DNA of 6,930 bases from Candidatus Albibeggiatoa sp. nov. BB20 (lineage in GTDB: Bacteria; Pseudomonadota; Gammaproteobacteria; Beggiatoales; Beggiatoaceae): NCBI GenBank assembly GCA_016744725.1, contig JADGDW010000198.1:1-6930 (forward strand). The letters are read 5' to 3'. Positions 1 to 5,177 of the stretch are shown here, one piece after another. The stretch's first letter is position 1, and every line of letters begins with the position of its first letter. The translations under genes and the position numbers were made by a program. The notes beneath the pieces are model-generated. The model was not told the origin of the DNA. It worked only from the letters and a program-made list of their open reading frames with translations, and searched no databases.

Positions 1-29
1 TGATTTAATTTTTATTCGACCTATCTACA
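1..29 (+). repeat. 29-bp direct repeat, copy 1
   Basis: This segment is identical base for base to 171-199. It lies in frame inside the partial gene at the left edge and encodes DLIFIRPIY. The window starts on its first base, so the repeat may extend further left. It could be a recombination core (att-type) or the mark of a tandem duplication. Confidence 0.85.
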
Positions 30-145
30 ATCAAGATGTTACCGCAGGCTATATTATTAAAGATATAGAAAGGATTAGAACTGCTATGCAGCAGATTACT
101 GATAGTGTAATCGAGAAATGTAGAGGATGTTCTAAAGTAAGTTAA
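2..145 (+). CDS. 3' end of an unidentified gene (5' partial)
   Basis: An open frame enters from the left edge and ends at TAA 143-145, giving 47 residues that begin DLIFIRPIYNQDVTAG. The last 30 residues look like an amphipathic helix (KDIERIRTAMQQ) followed by a Cys-containing tail (EKCRGCSKVS). I do not recognise the family. The stretch is less AT-rich than the sequence after the stop, which supports coding. The first nine codons lie inside a 29-bp sequence repeated exactly at 171-199, so a second DNA copy of the LIFIRPIY stretch sits just after the stop codon. There is no clear terminator behind it. It could be a real gene end or a fragment left by recombination; the start lies outside the window, so neither length nor function can be judged. 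Confidence 0.5.
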   Translation, partial: DLIFIRPIYNQDVTAGYIIKDIERIRTAMQQITDSVIEKCRGCSKVS

Positions 146-170
146 TACTACTATCTTGTTATTTTTAAAG

Positions 171-199
171 TGATTTAATTTTTATTCGACCTATCTACA
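171..199 (+). repeat. 29-bp direct repeat, copy 2, with alternative C-terminal tail
   Basis: This is the exact second copy of 1-29, with a 170-bp offset. Read in the same codon phase from 172 it gives DLIFIRPIY and then a different tail (TESTKKYSVSLNI) ending at TGA 238-240. An in-frame TAA at 166-168 closes the frame upstream, so it is not a gene by itself. Recombination between the copies would remove 170 bp and swap the tail of the upstream gene. Confidence 0.85.
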
Positions 200-592
200 C
201 AGAGTCTACAAAAAAATATAGTGTAAGTTTAAATATATGATATTAAAAAATTATTTGAAAAATAACATCTGATTGACCGTTAGTTGTTAATCTACGGCAA
301 AAATTGTTGAAAGCTAAGGATATTGCGCCAATCCCATATTTTGTTTTTTCGTGGAAAATAGTATTTTTGAAACCTATGTCAGTAAACTGTTCATTTTATG
401 ACAGTTAATTTTTAGCTTAAGTCTCTACATTATGACTACACCAGACTTTCCAGTATTTTTAATTTTTAGCCCTATTTATATTTTCATAATGTATTGAAAA
501 AATAGGGTGTAGGGCAAAAAGGTAATTAAAATAATCATTTTTAGTCACATTAAGCAACCGTGCCACACCTTAAAATCCTGCTTGGCATAACT

Positions 593-622
593 TATATTGT
601 AGTAATTCATTACTACAATATA
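593..622. repeat. Perfect 13-bp inverted repeat with TTCA loop
   Basis: TATATTGTAGTAA (593-605) and TTACTACAATATA (610-622) are exact reverse complements separated by TTCA. Neither side has a T-tract, so it is not a standard intrinsic terminator. It lies just beyond the 3' end of the double-RHH gene (stop near 737). It could be an operator, a cruciform recognised by a recombinase or nicking enzyme, or an RNA hairpin at the end of that operon's transcript. Confidence 0.75.
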
Positions 623-736
623 GTTTATACCGTAAAACTGATCGAAGAATATAAACTAAATTCGCATGGAATTTCAAGTCGGTTTTGCTATTTTGATACT
701 CTAATGAGCGTATTCTATCTTTGTTTTACGCACAAT

Positions 737-1153
737 TTATAGTAATGCAGCATAACTAATACACCAACTATTCCAGCGATTGAGCATAGTTTTGGAGTTG
801 TTTGGTAACTCATCTTTGTATTCTAACTCCTGCTTAATACTGCCAATAACCAAAGATACGACCAGCGCATTGATACTACCCAGTTTACTGTTCTTCACCT
901 CAAGGTCTATCTTTTGTTTCATATCGACTGAAATTCTAAGGCCTATCGTGGGTGATTTGTCTGGGATTTTTTCTAAATACCAATTGTCAATCGGCTTCAG
1001 TTTTCCATTGAGATAGTCACTGAGCAATTTGATTGTATAGGCTGCCATGCTTTGCATGTTATTTTCAGCTCGTTTTTTCATTTCCTCCTTGATTTGTTGG
1101 GATGGAAGCCTAATTGTGATTCCAGATAGTTTGATGTTTTCATTATGTGCCAT
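737..1153 (-). CDS. Tandem ribbon-helix-helix protein (138 aa)
   Basis: A small protein that appears to carry two RHH (Arc/MetJ-type) DNA-binding units. Unit 1 is a strand around ITIRLPSQ (12-19) and two helices (about 18-32 and 35-49, with MAAYTIKLLSDYL). Unit 2 is a strand around IGLRISVD (70-77) and helices about 77-89 and 93-110 (INALVVSLVIGSI). The C-terminal 28 residues contain two Trp and one Cys and fit no motif. The start is supported by an AGGAG ribosome site 6 bases upstream of ATG. It lies 32 bp after the 63-aa RHH-like gene on the same strand, so the two are probably one operon. Tandem RHH units would let one chain make both halves of an operator contact. Likely roles are transcriptional repressor or relaxosome accessory protein; no relaxase is in the window, so the repressor role is the simpler inference. 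Confidence 0.75.
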   Translation of the reverse strand: MAHNENIKLSGITIRLPSQQIKEEMKKRAENNMQSMAAYTIKLLSDYLNGKLKPIDNWYLEKIPDKSPTIGLRISVDMKQKIDLEVKNSKLGSINALVVSLVIGSIKQELEYKDELPNNSKTMLNRWNSWCISYAALL

Positions 1154-1185
1154 GTCAGCTCCTACCTTTCCTCGCCAAAAGAAAG

Positions 1186-1377
1186 TTAGTTTGATGCCAA
1201 AGCGTTGAGAATTAGCTTGCTAATCCATGCACCTTTTGAGTCGGGTTTGGTGTTTTCTAATCTACACTTTTGTCTGTACTCGATATAGGCATCTTCGATT
1301 TTATCTTTGACATCAGGTAAATGAGGGCGAAAACTAAGTGTTCCCGCATTGCTGTTTGTAGCCATATACACGTCCAT
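1186..1377 (-). CDS. Small RHH-like protein (63 aa)
   Basis: First gene of a two-gene minus-strand operon with the tandem RHH gene. The sequence has the order expected of a short RHH protein: a strand TLSFRPHLP (13-21), a helix DVKDKIEDAYIEYRQKC (22-38), a linker with KPDS, and a second helix KGAWISKLILNAL (48-60). The linker is longer than in Arc, so the RHH assignment is tentative. Two starts are possible: ATG at 1377 (63 aa) or ATG at 1365 (59 aa, MATNSNAG). Neither has a strong ribosome site. A promoter and a 16-bp palindrome lie immediately upstream (1397-1434), which suggests autoregulation by this protein or its operon partner. Such small DNA-binding proteins are common in plasmids and prophages. 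No close family name can be given from the sequence alone. Confidence 0.6.
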   Translation of the reverse strand: MDVYMATNSNAGTLSFRPHLPDVKDKIEDAYIEYRQKCRLENTKPDSKGAWISKLILNALASN

Positions 1378-1396
1378 AACTGTGATTGTTATATCC

Positions 1397-1424
1397 AGTA
1401 TATATCAGTATCTAAGCATGTAAA
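1397..1424 (-). promoter_or_regulatory. Candidate sigma-70 promoter of the RHH operon
   Basis: On the minus strand a -35 box TTTACA (1419-1424) and a -10 box TATACT (1397-1402) are separated by 16 bp; each matches consensus at 5 of 6 positions. The start would fall about 10-15 bases before the 63-aa ORF's ATG. A tandem repeat ATATCCAGTAT/ATATCAGTAT (1391-1411) covers the -10 region. Confidence 0.5.
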
Positions 1425-1434
1425 CATGTTTACA
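1419..1434. promoter_or_regulatory. 16-bp palindromic operator candidate
   Basis: TGTAAACATGTTTACA is a perfect palindrome. Its left part is the -35 box of the RHH operon promoter, so a bound dimer would block RNA polymerase. Either RHH protein of this operon is the natural candidate ligand; this is inferred from position only. Confidence 0.55.
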
Positions 1435-2056
1435 AGTATACATTTTTTCCTGATGAATACAATAAATACAATAAAAAACTGTAATTTAGAATGCAATAGA
1501 ATGGTATTTTGTTTTATTGAATGGTGAATACTATTGTATTTAATAGGGGTTTTCATGCGTTTGGTCGCTTTTCATTCTGGCCTATTTACGATTTAAAGTG
1601 TTATTAGTGTGTTGTGATTTTTCTAAACTGACAAATACCTTTGATTAAATTGCTTTATAATCAAAATCTTATGATTAATAATTTTAAGAAGCAATCAAAT
1701 TGAGTTGAAGACTAGAATATATTAAAAATGAGTGGTAGGGTTTTTATTAAAATAAAACGTTTGTTGTGAGAAAATATCTGTGCTCGTAAAATATCATTAA
1801 ATTCAGGGCTTAGTTAACTTACTGGATTTGCAGGGAAGGGACTTGTAGAGGGAATGGATTGCTTAGAATCTTGGTTTTTTAGTAAAATCTGATACGCAAT
1901 GTTATGGCCGCTTTGAGAAATTATAAATAGTACGCTTTTTCAGAAATGAGGATAATTTGGGGATTTATTAACTCAAGTTCTATAAGAATATTGCTAATGA
2001 ACACATTTGTATTTGTAGAAATTAAGCTTTGTGGGAATGCGCATTTTGTTGCATGA

Positions 2057-2094
2057 GCCAAATAATATGCACTCCTCATCATTTGGCATTTTTT
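2057..2094 (+). terminator. Hairpin with T-run at the 3' end of the partition cassette
   Basis: GCCAAAT (2057-2063) pairs with ATTTGGC (2081-2087) and is followed by A and six T (2089-2094) on the plus strand. It lies 13 bases beyond the stop of the minus-strand RHH gene. The T-run is on the plus-strand side, where no gene needs it, and the loop is 17 bases, so terminator function is uncertain. It could equally be a 3' end-stabilising hairpin for the partition transcript. Confidence 0.3.
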
Positions 2095-2106
2095 AGTCAC
2101 AAAAGT

Positions 2107-2337
2107 TTATGCCTGTGCTTTTCCCAAATATTCTTGAGCCATTTTAATAATCAACTGCTGCATATCTGTTTCTTCCCGTATCGCTTGCATTTTGATCGCG
2201 GCATGTAACGACGCGGGTACATTTGCATTTAAGCGTTTGGTTTTCTCCAATGCCACCTCATCTGAGATGTCCATCACTGCCTCAATCGATTTCTGCTTGG
2301 TTGATTGGGGACGTTTCGCTTGTAATAAAGTAGACAT
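2107..2337 (-). CDS. RHH centromere-binding partner of ParA (ParG-type)
   Basis: A 76-residue basic protein read directly after parA. The N-terminal 33 residues are polar and probably flexible. The C-terminal part is RHH-like: strand TKRLNANVP, then helices PASLHAAIKMQAIREE and DMQQLIIKMAQEYL. This matches ParG-type partners of small ParA/ParF proteins: the RHH dimer binds centromere repeats and represses the operon, and the mobile N-terminus stimulates the ParA ATPase. The start ATG overlaps the parA stop by one base (TGATG). A TTG one codon upstream (2340) is an alternative and sits at better distance (8 bases) from an AGGAG site, so the start is ambiguous by one residue. Tight coupling keeps the partner ratio fixed. 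The family call rests on position and pattern, not on strong sequence identity. Confidence 0.75.
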   Translation of the reverse strand: MSTLLQAKRPQSTKQKSIEAVMDISDEVALEKTKRLNANVPASLHAAIKMQAIREETDMQQLIIKMAQEYLGKAQA

Positions 2338-2972
2338 CAATTTGTAAACTCCTGTAATTCCTGCGCAATCGCACGCATTTCGGCCGCTGCTTGGCCATTC
2401 TGTTCTGTATCTAAAACCGTCGAGCCTGTGGCAGCACTCTTTGCATATACCACACGCTGACTGGTCATGTTTCTAAATACGGGGAATCCAAATTCTTCCA
2501 ACACCCCTTTAACCTCTTTACCCAACTGGGTGTTTTTAATCAAGCGCGATACGATAAAAGCCGCTTTGGGTAATCCATCGGTCACTGATTGTCGAGCCTT
2601 GATAATATCGACCAAATTCACACACGCCCACAAATCCAGCGGTGAAGGTTGCACAGGCATCAAAATCACATCAGCCGCTTTTATCGCAGATACCGCTAAC
2701 TCAGCAATCTGTGGCGCACCGTCAATAATGATCCAATCATAACTGTCTTGCACTGCCTTAATATCATTATGCAAAGTGGCGCGATCTAAACCAATCACAG
2801 GCAATAGCTCACCGTCATTGGCTTCATTCCAATCTCGGGCACTGCCTTGCGGATCGGAGTCAACCAATAATACTTTCGCTTCAGTCCGTTGTAAGGCGCG
2901 GGCTAAATTGATTGCAATAGTGGTTTTTCCTACGCCACCTTTTTGATTTAAAACGGAAATGATTTTACTCAT
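2337..2972 (-). CDS. parA: ParA-family partition ATPase (type Ib, ParF-like)
   Basis: A 211-aa deviant Walker-A ATPase that moves plasmid or element DNA apart before division by ATP-dependent binding to the nucleoid. The motifs are complete: Walker A KGGVGKTT (11-18) with the ParA signature lysine, A' motif LLVDSDPQGSA (35-45), Walker B IIIDGAP (81-87), and the MPVQPSPLDLWA block (105-116). There is no N-terminal helix-turn-helix extension, and the length is about 200 aa, as in type Ib ParA/ParF proteins paired with a small RHH protein. That partner follows with a one-base overlap. The start ATG is preceded by a purine-rich GAGG site. Upstream lie a candidate promoter and a repeat array that may be both operator and parS. 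GC is visibly higher than in the flanking spacers. Chromosomal ParA/Soj or MinD is unlikely given length and partner. Confidence 0.95.
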   Translation of the reverse strand: MSKIISVLNQKGGVGKTTIAINLARALQRTEAKVLLVDSDPQGSARDWNEANDGELLPVIGLDRATLHNDIKAVQDSYDWIIIDGAPQIAELAVSAIKAADVILMPVQPSPLDLWACVNLVDIIKARQSVTDGLPKAAFIVSRLIKNTQLGKEVKGVLEEFGFPVFRNMTSQRVVYAKSAATGSTVLDTEQNGQAAAEMRAIAQELQEFTN

Positions 2973-3067
2973 TCACTCAACCCCTCATTTTGGTAATTGA
3001 AATTTAACGATAAAAAAGCATTTGAGTAAATAATTTTTTGCTCATTTATTTATATTTTCATTTGAGG
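2967..3067. promoter_or_regulatory. Putative parS/operator: six 8-bp CTCA repeats
   Basis: Six copies of an octamer NCTCA(A/T)NN surround the parA start. Three are tandem on the plus strand with exact 8-bp period: ACTCATTC (2967), ACTCAACC (2975), CCTCATTT (2983). Three more are spaced exactly 20 bp apart in alternating orientation: ATTTGAGT (3020), GCTCATTT (3040), ATTTGAGG (3060). RHH partition proteins bind arrays of short repeats, such as the ACTC boxes of ParG and the heptads of omega, in direct or inverted orientation. The overlap with the parA start and promoter fits autorepression. Confidence 0.5.
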
Positions 3068-3080
3068 TAGTTGCTGTCAA
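3049..3080 (-). promoter_or_regulatory. Candidate parA promoter
   Basis: The minus strand has a perfect -35 TTGACA (3075-3080) and a -10-like TATAAA (3049-3054). The 20-bp spacer is too long for a strong unassisted promoter; an AAATAT at 17 bp is the alternative -10. The boxes interleave with the CTCA octamers, which would let the RHH protein repress. Confidence 0.3.
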
Positions 3081-3091
3081 GTGTTTATTAT
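3062..3091 (+). promoter_or_regulatory. Candidate promoter of the EndA-like gene
   Basis: TTGAGG (3062-3067) and TATTAT (3086-3091) are separated by 18 bp on the plus strand and match consensus at 4 and 5 of 6 positions. The box overlaps the divergent parA promoter region and the last CTCA octamer. The start would fall at the edge of the 19-bp palindrome at 3097-3115, leaving a leader of about 115 bases. Confidence 0.3.
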
Positions 3092-3096
3092 ATGTC

Positions 3097-3115
3097 ATGT
3101 TTTTTGAAAAAACAT
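3097..3115. promoter_or_regulatory. 19-bp perfect palindrome in the divergent region
   Basis: ATGTTTTTTGAAAAAACAT has two perfect 9-base arms around a central G. With a one-base loop it is more plausible as a protein-binding site than as an RNA hairpin. Lying between parA and the EndA-like gene, near the predicted plus-strand transcription start, it is an operator candidate. Confidence 0.45.
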
Positions 3116-3213
3116 CATCCAGTACGAAAAATATCTTTTAATTCATCATAAAAATCCTTAAACTTTACTGCTTATTAAATTTAATTTTCACGTTAAATAA
3201 TGGAGTAAGTTGG

Positions 3214-4029
3214 ATGTGTTATACATTTTCAATCTTGATATGGTTGGCTTTATTGTCATGCAACCTGTCTGTTCATGCGGATGAGTTCTCGTTACCCAAT
3301 GTGATCGAAGATGATAAAGACAGAGAAAGTCTCATTTATGAACGGATTAATGACAGCAGTTTTATGTGTGGTTGCCCTATTGATAAGGCCAGCCATACCA
3401 TTGAAGAAGCAGGAGCATTATTTTGTTTCTTAACCCCTCCTGCACGTTTAGGCACAAATGGTTATAAGTTATATACCGATCGCGTTTTTCCAGTAAAACG
3501 ATTTGGCCAAACTCGCAGTTGTTGGAATGAGACTAAAACGGTTTGTCCTGCCAAAGAAGGTGAAAAGCAAATGTCTCAAGAAGCTTGTTGTTTAGCAACC
3601 GATAAAGTATTTAAAGCGGCTTATTATGATTTACACAATTTATTACCGATGATTGATGGCATTTATGGAGATGAAAATATCGGTGAATACAACTGGGGCA
3701 TTGTGCGAGGCAATAGAATTGGAATTAGAGATTGTGCTGTCAAATTTGATGCAGATAAAAAAATCGCTGAGCCACCTGAAAAAGTACAAGGTAATCTTGC
3801 TCGCATCATGCTTTATATGTCACACACTTATGGTTTTGAATTATCGAAAGCTGAAGTGAAAATGTACAAAGCGTGGATGCGTTATGACCCGCTTCGTCCT
3901 GTTGAGACCATCCGCAGCAATTTGGTTGAGCGTTATCAAGGTAATATCAATCCATTTGTTGGTACAGATATGAATAGTGAGCGCCTCACTTATGAAGCAG
4001 CCAAAATTAATCAGTATCCTGATGAGTAA
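3214..4029 (+). CDS. Secreted endonuclease I (EndA/Vvn) family protein, catalytic residues replaced
   Basis: A 271-aa exported protein. An N-terminal hydrophobic stretch (residues 5-20) ends at a VHA|DE signal-peptidase site near residue 22; the n-region unusually has no Lys or Arg. The start has a GGAG site at good spacing. Remembered E. coli EndA aligns by eye: FMCGC (50-54, EndA FYCGC), RFGQTRSCW (96-104, EndA QFGHQRQCW), DLHNL (139-143), DCAVKFDADKKIAEPP (173-188), LARIMLYM (195-202) and YQGNINPFV (241-249). These are hallmarks of periplasmic beta-beta-alpha-metal DNases that cut incoming or free DNA. The EWEHVVPA active-site block is here YTDRVFPV (87-94): the general-base His is Arg90 and its neighbouring Glu is Asp89. 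The metal-ligand Asn of the VNGDR block is replaced by Tyr151 (IYGDE). It therefore looks like a disulfide-rich pseudo-nuclease, perhaps a DNA-binding, immunity or exclusion factor. An atypical active site is the alternative. It lies divergent from parA, with a tiny membrane protein gene downstream. Confidence 0.75.
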   Translation: MCYTFSILIWLALLSCNLSVHADEFSLPNVIEDDKDRESLIYERINDSSFMCGCPIDKASHTIEEAGALFCFLTPPARLGTNGYKLYTDRVFPVKRFGQTRSCWNETKTVCPAKEGEKQMSQEACCLATDKVFKAAYYDLHNLLPMIDGIYGDENIGEYNWGIVRGNRIGIRDCAVKFDADKKIAEPPEKVQGNLARIMLYMSHTYGFELSKAEVKMYKAWMRYDPLRPVETIRSNLVERYQGNINPFVGTDMNSERLTYEAAKINQYPDE

Positions 4030-4133
4030 AGTAAACCCGAGCTTATAGCTCAACAATAAAATGATCTGACATACTCAAGGCTTTGGCGGTGAGAACCATT
4101 TTCCATTTGTTTTAAAAACAAGGATATTTTTAT

Positions 4134-4313
4134 ATGAAATCAGTTGGTATTGTATTAATTTTATTTGGTGCTATTGGACTTGGATTTAGTTCTGTTATGT
4201 TTGGAGATATTGGTATTGCGGCGGCAATTGGCTCAATCGTTGGAGTGATTTCTGGTATCGGATTTATGAAGGCTGCAAAATTGGAAGCACTGCTGACTAA
4301 AGATCAAATCTAG
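4134..4313 (+). CDS. Small two-helix membrane protein (59 aa)
   Basis: A short gene not previously flagged because of its length. ATG at 4134 has an AAGGA ribosome site (4120-4124) 9 bases upstream, and the frame ends at TAG 4311-4313. The product is strongly hydrophobic and Gly/Ile-rich, with two probable membrane helices: KSVGIVLILFGAIGLGF (2-18) and IGIAAAIGSIVGVISGIGF (26-44). They are joined by a short loop with one Asp. The C-terminal tail is charged (KAAKLEALLTKDQI). It lies 104 bp after the EndA-like gene on the same strand with no strong terminator between, so the two may be co-transcribed and both act at the envelope. Possible roles include superinfection exclusion, a holin-like or toxin-like peptide, or a membrane partner for the secreted neighbour. 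None can be chosen from sequence. I do not recognise the family. Confidence 0.7.
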   Translation: MKSVGIVLILFGAIGLGFSSVMFGDIGIAAAIGSIVGVISGIGFMKAAKLEALLTKDQI

Positions 4314-4343
4314 CTTGGTTTCAGCATATCGGTTTTGTAATCA

Positions 4344-4369
4344 GTTGGCGGTTCTTTAGCGCTGCCAAC
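4344..4369. terminator. Hairpin between convergent genes
   Basis: GTTGGC (4344-4349) pairs with GCCAAC (4364-4369), extended by a G-T and a G-C pair to an 8-bp stem. It lies between the membrane-protein gene and the convergent 129-aa gene. Neither strand has a T-tract directly after it, although T-rich sequence follows at 4406-4414 on the plus strand. It is a possible weak bidirectional stop. Confidence 0.3.
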
Positions 4370-4428
4370 CCTATCGGCTTAGCGATGCGTGTTATTTCCC
4401 TCCCCCTTTTTTTTGTAACATACTCTTG

Positions 4429-4818
4429 TCAAAATCGGCGGCTGCCCGCTTGTGCCATTTTAAAAGCCATAAATTCATTAGAAACATATTGCTGTACAAC
4501 AGAAATGGGTGCTGGTGCGGCTGCACAATTATATTCAGATTCTGAACATAGTGATTCATAAGCTTGTTGTTCGCCAAGTTCATCAATTAATTTATTGATT
4601 GTTTCTTTTGCCATCACATAGTGATAAAGGTAAATAGGGCGTAAATGAATTCGATGCTCCATAAATACAGTAAGTTGAGATCGTTGAATATCTGAGACCT
4701 GTCTGTTGAGAGAATGTTCACCAATATGTTTATAAAGCTGAAACATAGCGTCGATGGTGTCAGTGTCTAGTGGTGCTTGCGCATCACAGAGTATACTTTT
4801 TACTTGCGTTCCTTTCAT
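4429..4818 (-). CDS. Hypothetical protein (129 aa), monocistronic
   Basis: An orphan I cannot assign. The start is well supported: AAGGA lies about 8 bases upstream of ATG, and a good promoter lies about 70 bases upstream. Residues 14-50 look helical (DAQAPLDTDTIDAMFQLYKH). A middle part is rich in His, Tyr and hydrophobics (FMEHRIHLRPIYLYHYVMAK, 52-71). An acidic helix KETINKLIDELGEQQAYESL (71-90) follows, then an Ala/Pro linker (AAAPAP). The C-terminus is short and basic (SRRF). There is no signal peptide or membrane segment, so it is probably cytoplasmic. It is convergent with the membrane-protein gene and on the same strand as the tail operon, but a terminator separates it from that operon. 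Having its own promoter suggests it is expressed independently of the tail genes, as accessory cargo genes in prophages often are. Confidence 0.7.
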   Translation of the reverse strand: MKGTQVKSILCDAQAPLDTDTIDAMFQLYKHIGEHSLNRQVSDIQRSQLTVFMEHRIHLRPIYLYHYVMAKETINKLIDELGEQQAYESLCSESEYNCAAAPAPISVVQQYVSNEFMAFKMAQAGSRRF

Positions 4819-4887
4819 ACTACTGTCCTTTAAATAATGCTATTTTTAATCTAATTTAATTATTATTGTTGCAGTTATGATACTGTC

Positions 4888-4916
4888 ATTATAGTAAATC
4901 AAATGGATAAAGTTAA
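4888..4916 (-). promoter_or_regulatory. Promoter of the 129-aa gene
   Basis: The minus strand carries a perfect -10 TATAAT (4888-4893) and a -35 TTAACT (4911-4916) at the ideal 17-bp spacing. The start of transcription would be about 65 bases before the ATG at 4818. No operator-like repeat overlaps it. Confidence 0.5.
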
Positions 4917-4930
4917 GTTTTTTTTGCTTT

Positions 4931-4958
4931 AAATAGTTGATAAAAAAACTATTTTTTT
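4931..4958 (+). terminator. Weak AT-rich hairpin with T-run
   Basis: AAATAGTT (4931-4938) and AACTATTT (4947-4954) form a perfect 8-bp AT-rich stem with an 8-base loop; T's run to 4958. It reads as a plus-strand terminator but no plus-strand gene lies upstream in this spacer, so the shape may be chance in AT-rich DNA. Confidence 0.25.
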
Positions 4959-5095
4959 AAAATAGACAGGTATAAAGCCGCTCTTAGTAATGTTTGCATC
5001 GGTTTTTTTAGGTATCTATACGATAGAAAATGTAGCTTAAACTCAGCACCGATAAAGAAAACTTAGGCAAATGTGGATTAGAGATGAATTTGGAC

Positions 5096-5125
5096 AAAAA
5101 AAAAGCCCTACTGATTGAGCAGGGC
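5096..5125 (-). terminator. Intrinsic terminator of the tail operon
   Basis: On the minus strand GCCCTGCT pairs with AGTAGGGC (one A-C mismatch) around a 5-base loop and is followed at once by nine T (plus-strand A's 5096-5104). This is a typical Rho-independent terminator. It lies about 220 bases after the spike gene stop and ends transcription before the 129-aa gene. Confidence 0.8.
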
Positions 5126-5177
5126 AAAACTACCACAAAGGAAAACGAGTTCTAAATTGTCTAGTCAATTCTGGCTT

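Larger units (their letters stand above)
146..736. other. Non-coding AT-rich stretch with hairpins
   Basis: About 590 bases with no convincing gene. Visible are repeat copy 2 at 171-199; a weak hairpin AACTGT/ACAGTT (385-390 with 401-406) followed by a short T-run; an 8-bp inverted repeat CCCTATTT/AAATAGGG (470-477 with 500-507); and a perfect 13-bp hairpin at 593-622. A GTG-started frame at 560-742 has no ribosome binding site and contains the large hairpin, so I do not call it. Confidence 0.6.
1378..2106. other. Long non-coding stretch between RHH operon and partition cassette
   Basis: About 730 bases with no supported gene and stops in all frames at short intervals. Besides the promoter and operator near 1400, I see an inverted repeat TTTGATTA/TAATCAAA (1640-1647 with 1658-1665, 10-base spacer), a short direct repeat of AATACAAT near 1457-1475, a purine-rich patch near 1832-1858, and a hairpin near 2057-2087. 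I found no DnaA box or iteron array that would mark a replication origin. A 55-codon minus-strand frame (1389-1556) lacks a ribosome site and runs through the RHH promoter, so it is not called. Confidence 0.55.

Noticed and set aside
1..199. 29-bp repeats as the edge of a CRISPR array
   Set aside because: The length fits a CRISPR repeat, but there are only two copies, the spacing is 141 bp, the repeat is coding, and there are no cas genes.
560..742. 60-codon plus-strand frame starting with GTG
   Set aside because: No ribosome site, very AT-rich with low-complexity residues, contains the perfect 13-bp hairpin, and overlaps the end of the better-supported double-RHH gene.
1389..1556. 55-codon minus-strand frame (MKTPIKYNSIHH...) upstream of the RHH operon
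   Set aside because: No ribosome site, AT-rich composition, and it runs through the promoter and palindromic operator of the RHH operon; most likely chance.
1946..2056. 36-codon plus-strand frame starting MRIIWGF
   Set aside because: No ribosome site, no motif, very short.
1378..2106. Replication origin in the long spacer
   Set aside because: No iteron array, no DnaA-box-like sequence and no replication protein gene nearby; only scattered short inverted repeats.
3214..3275. Lipoprotein signal in the EndA-like protein (LLSC)
   Set aside because: Leu at the -2 position does not fit the usual lipobox, and a standard signal-peptidase I site VHA|DE follows six residues later.
4392..4586. 64-codon minus-strand frame ending in KKGGGK
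   Set aside because: It overlaps the 129-aa gene in another frame and has no ribosome site; the Lys/Gly end comes from a C/T-rich run at 4399-4414.
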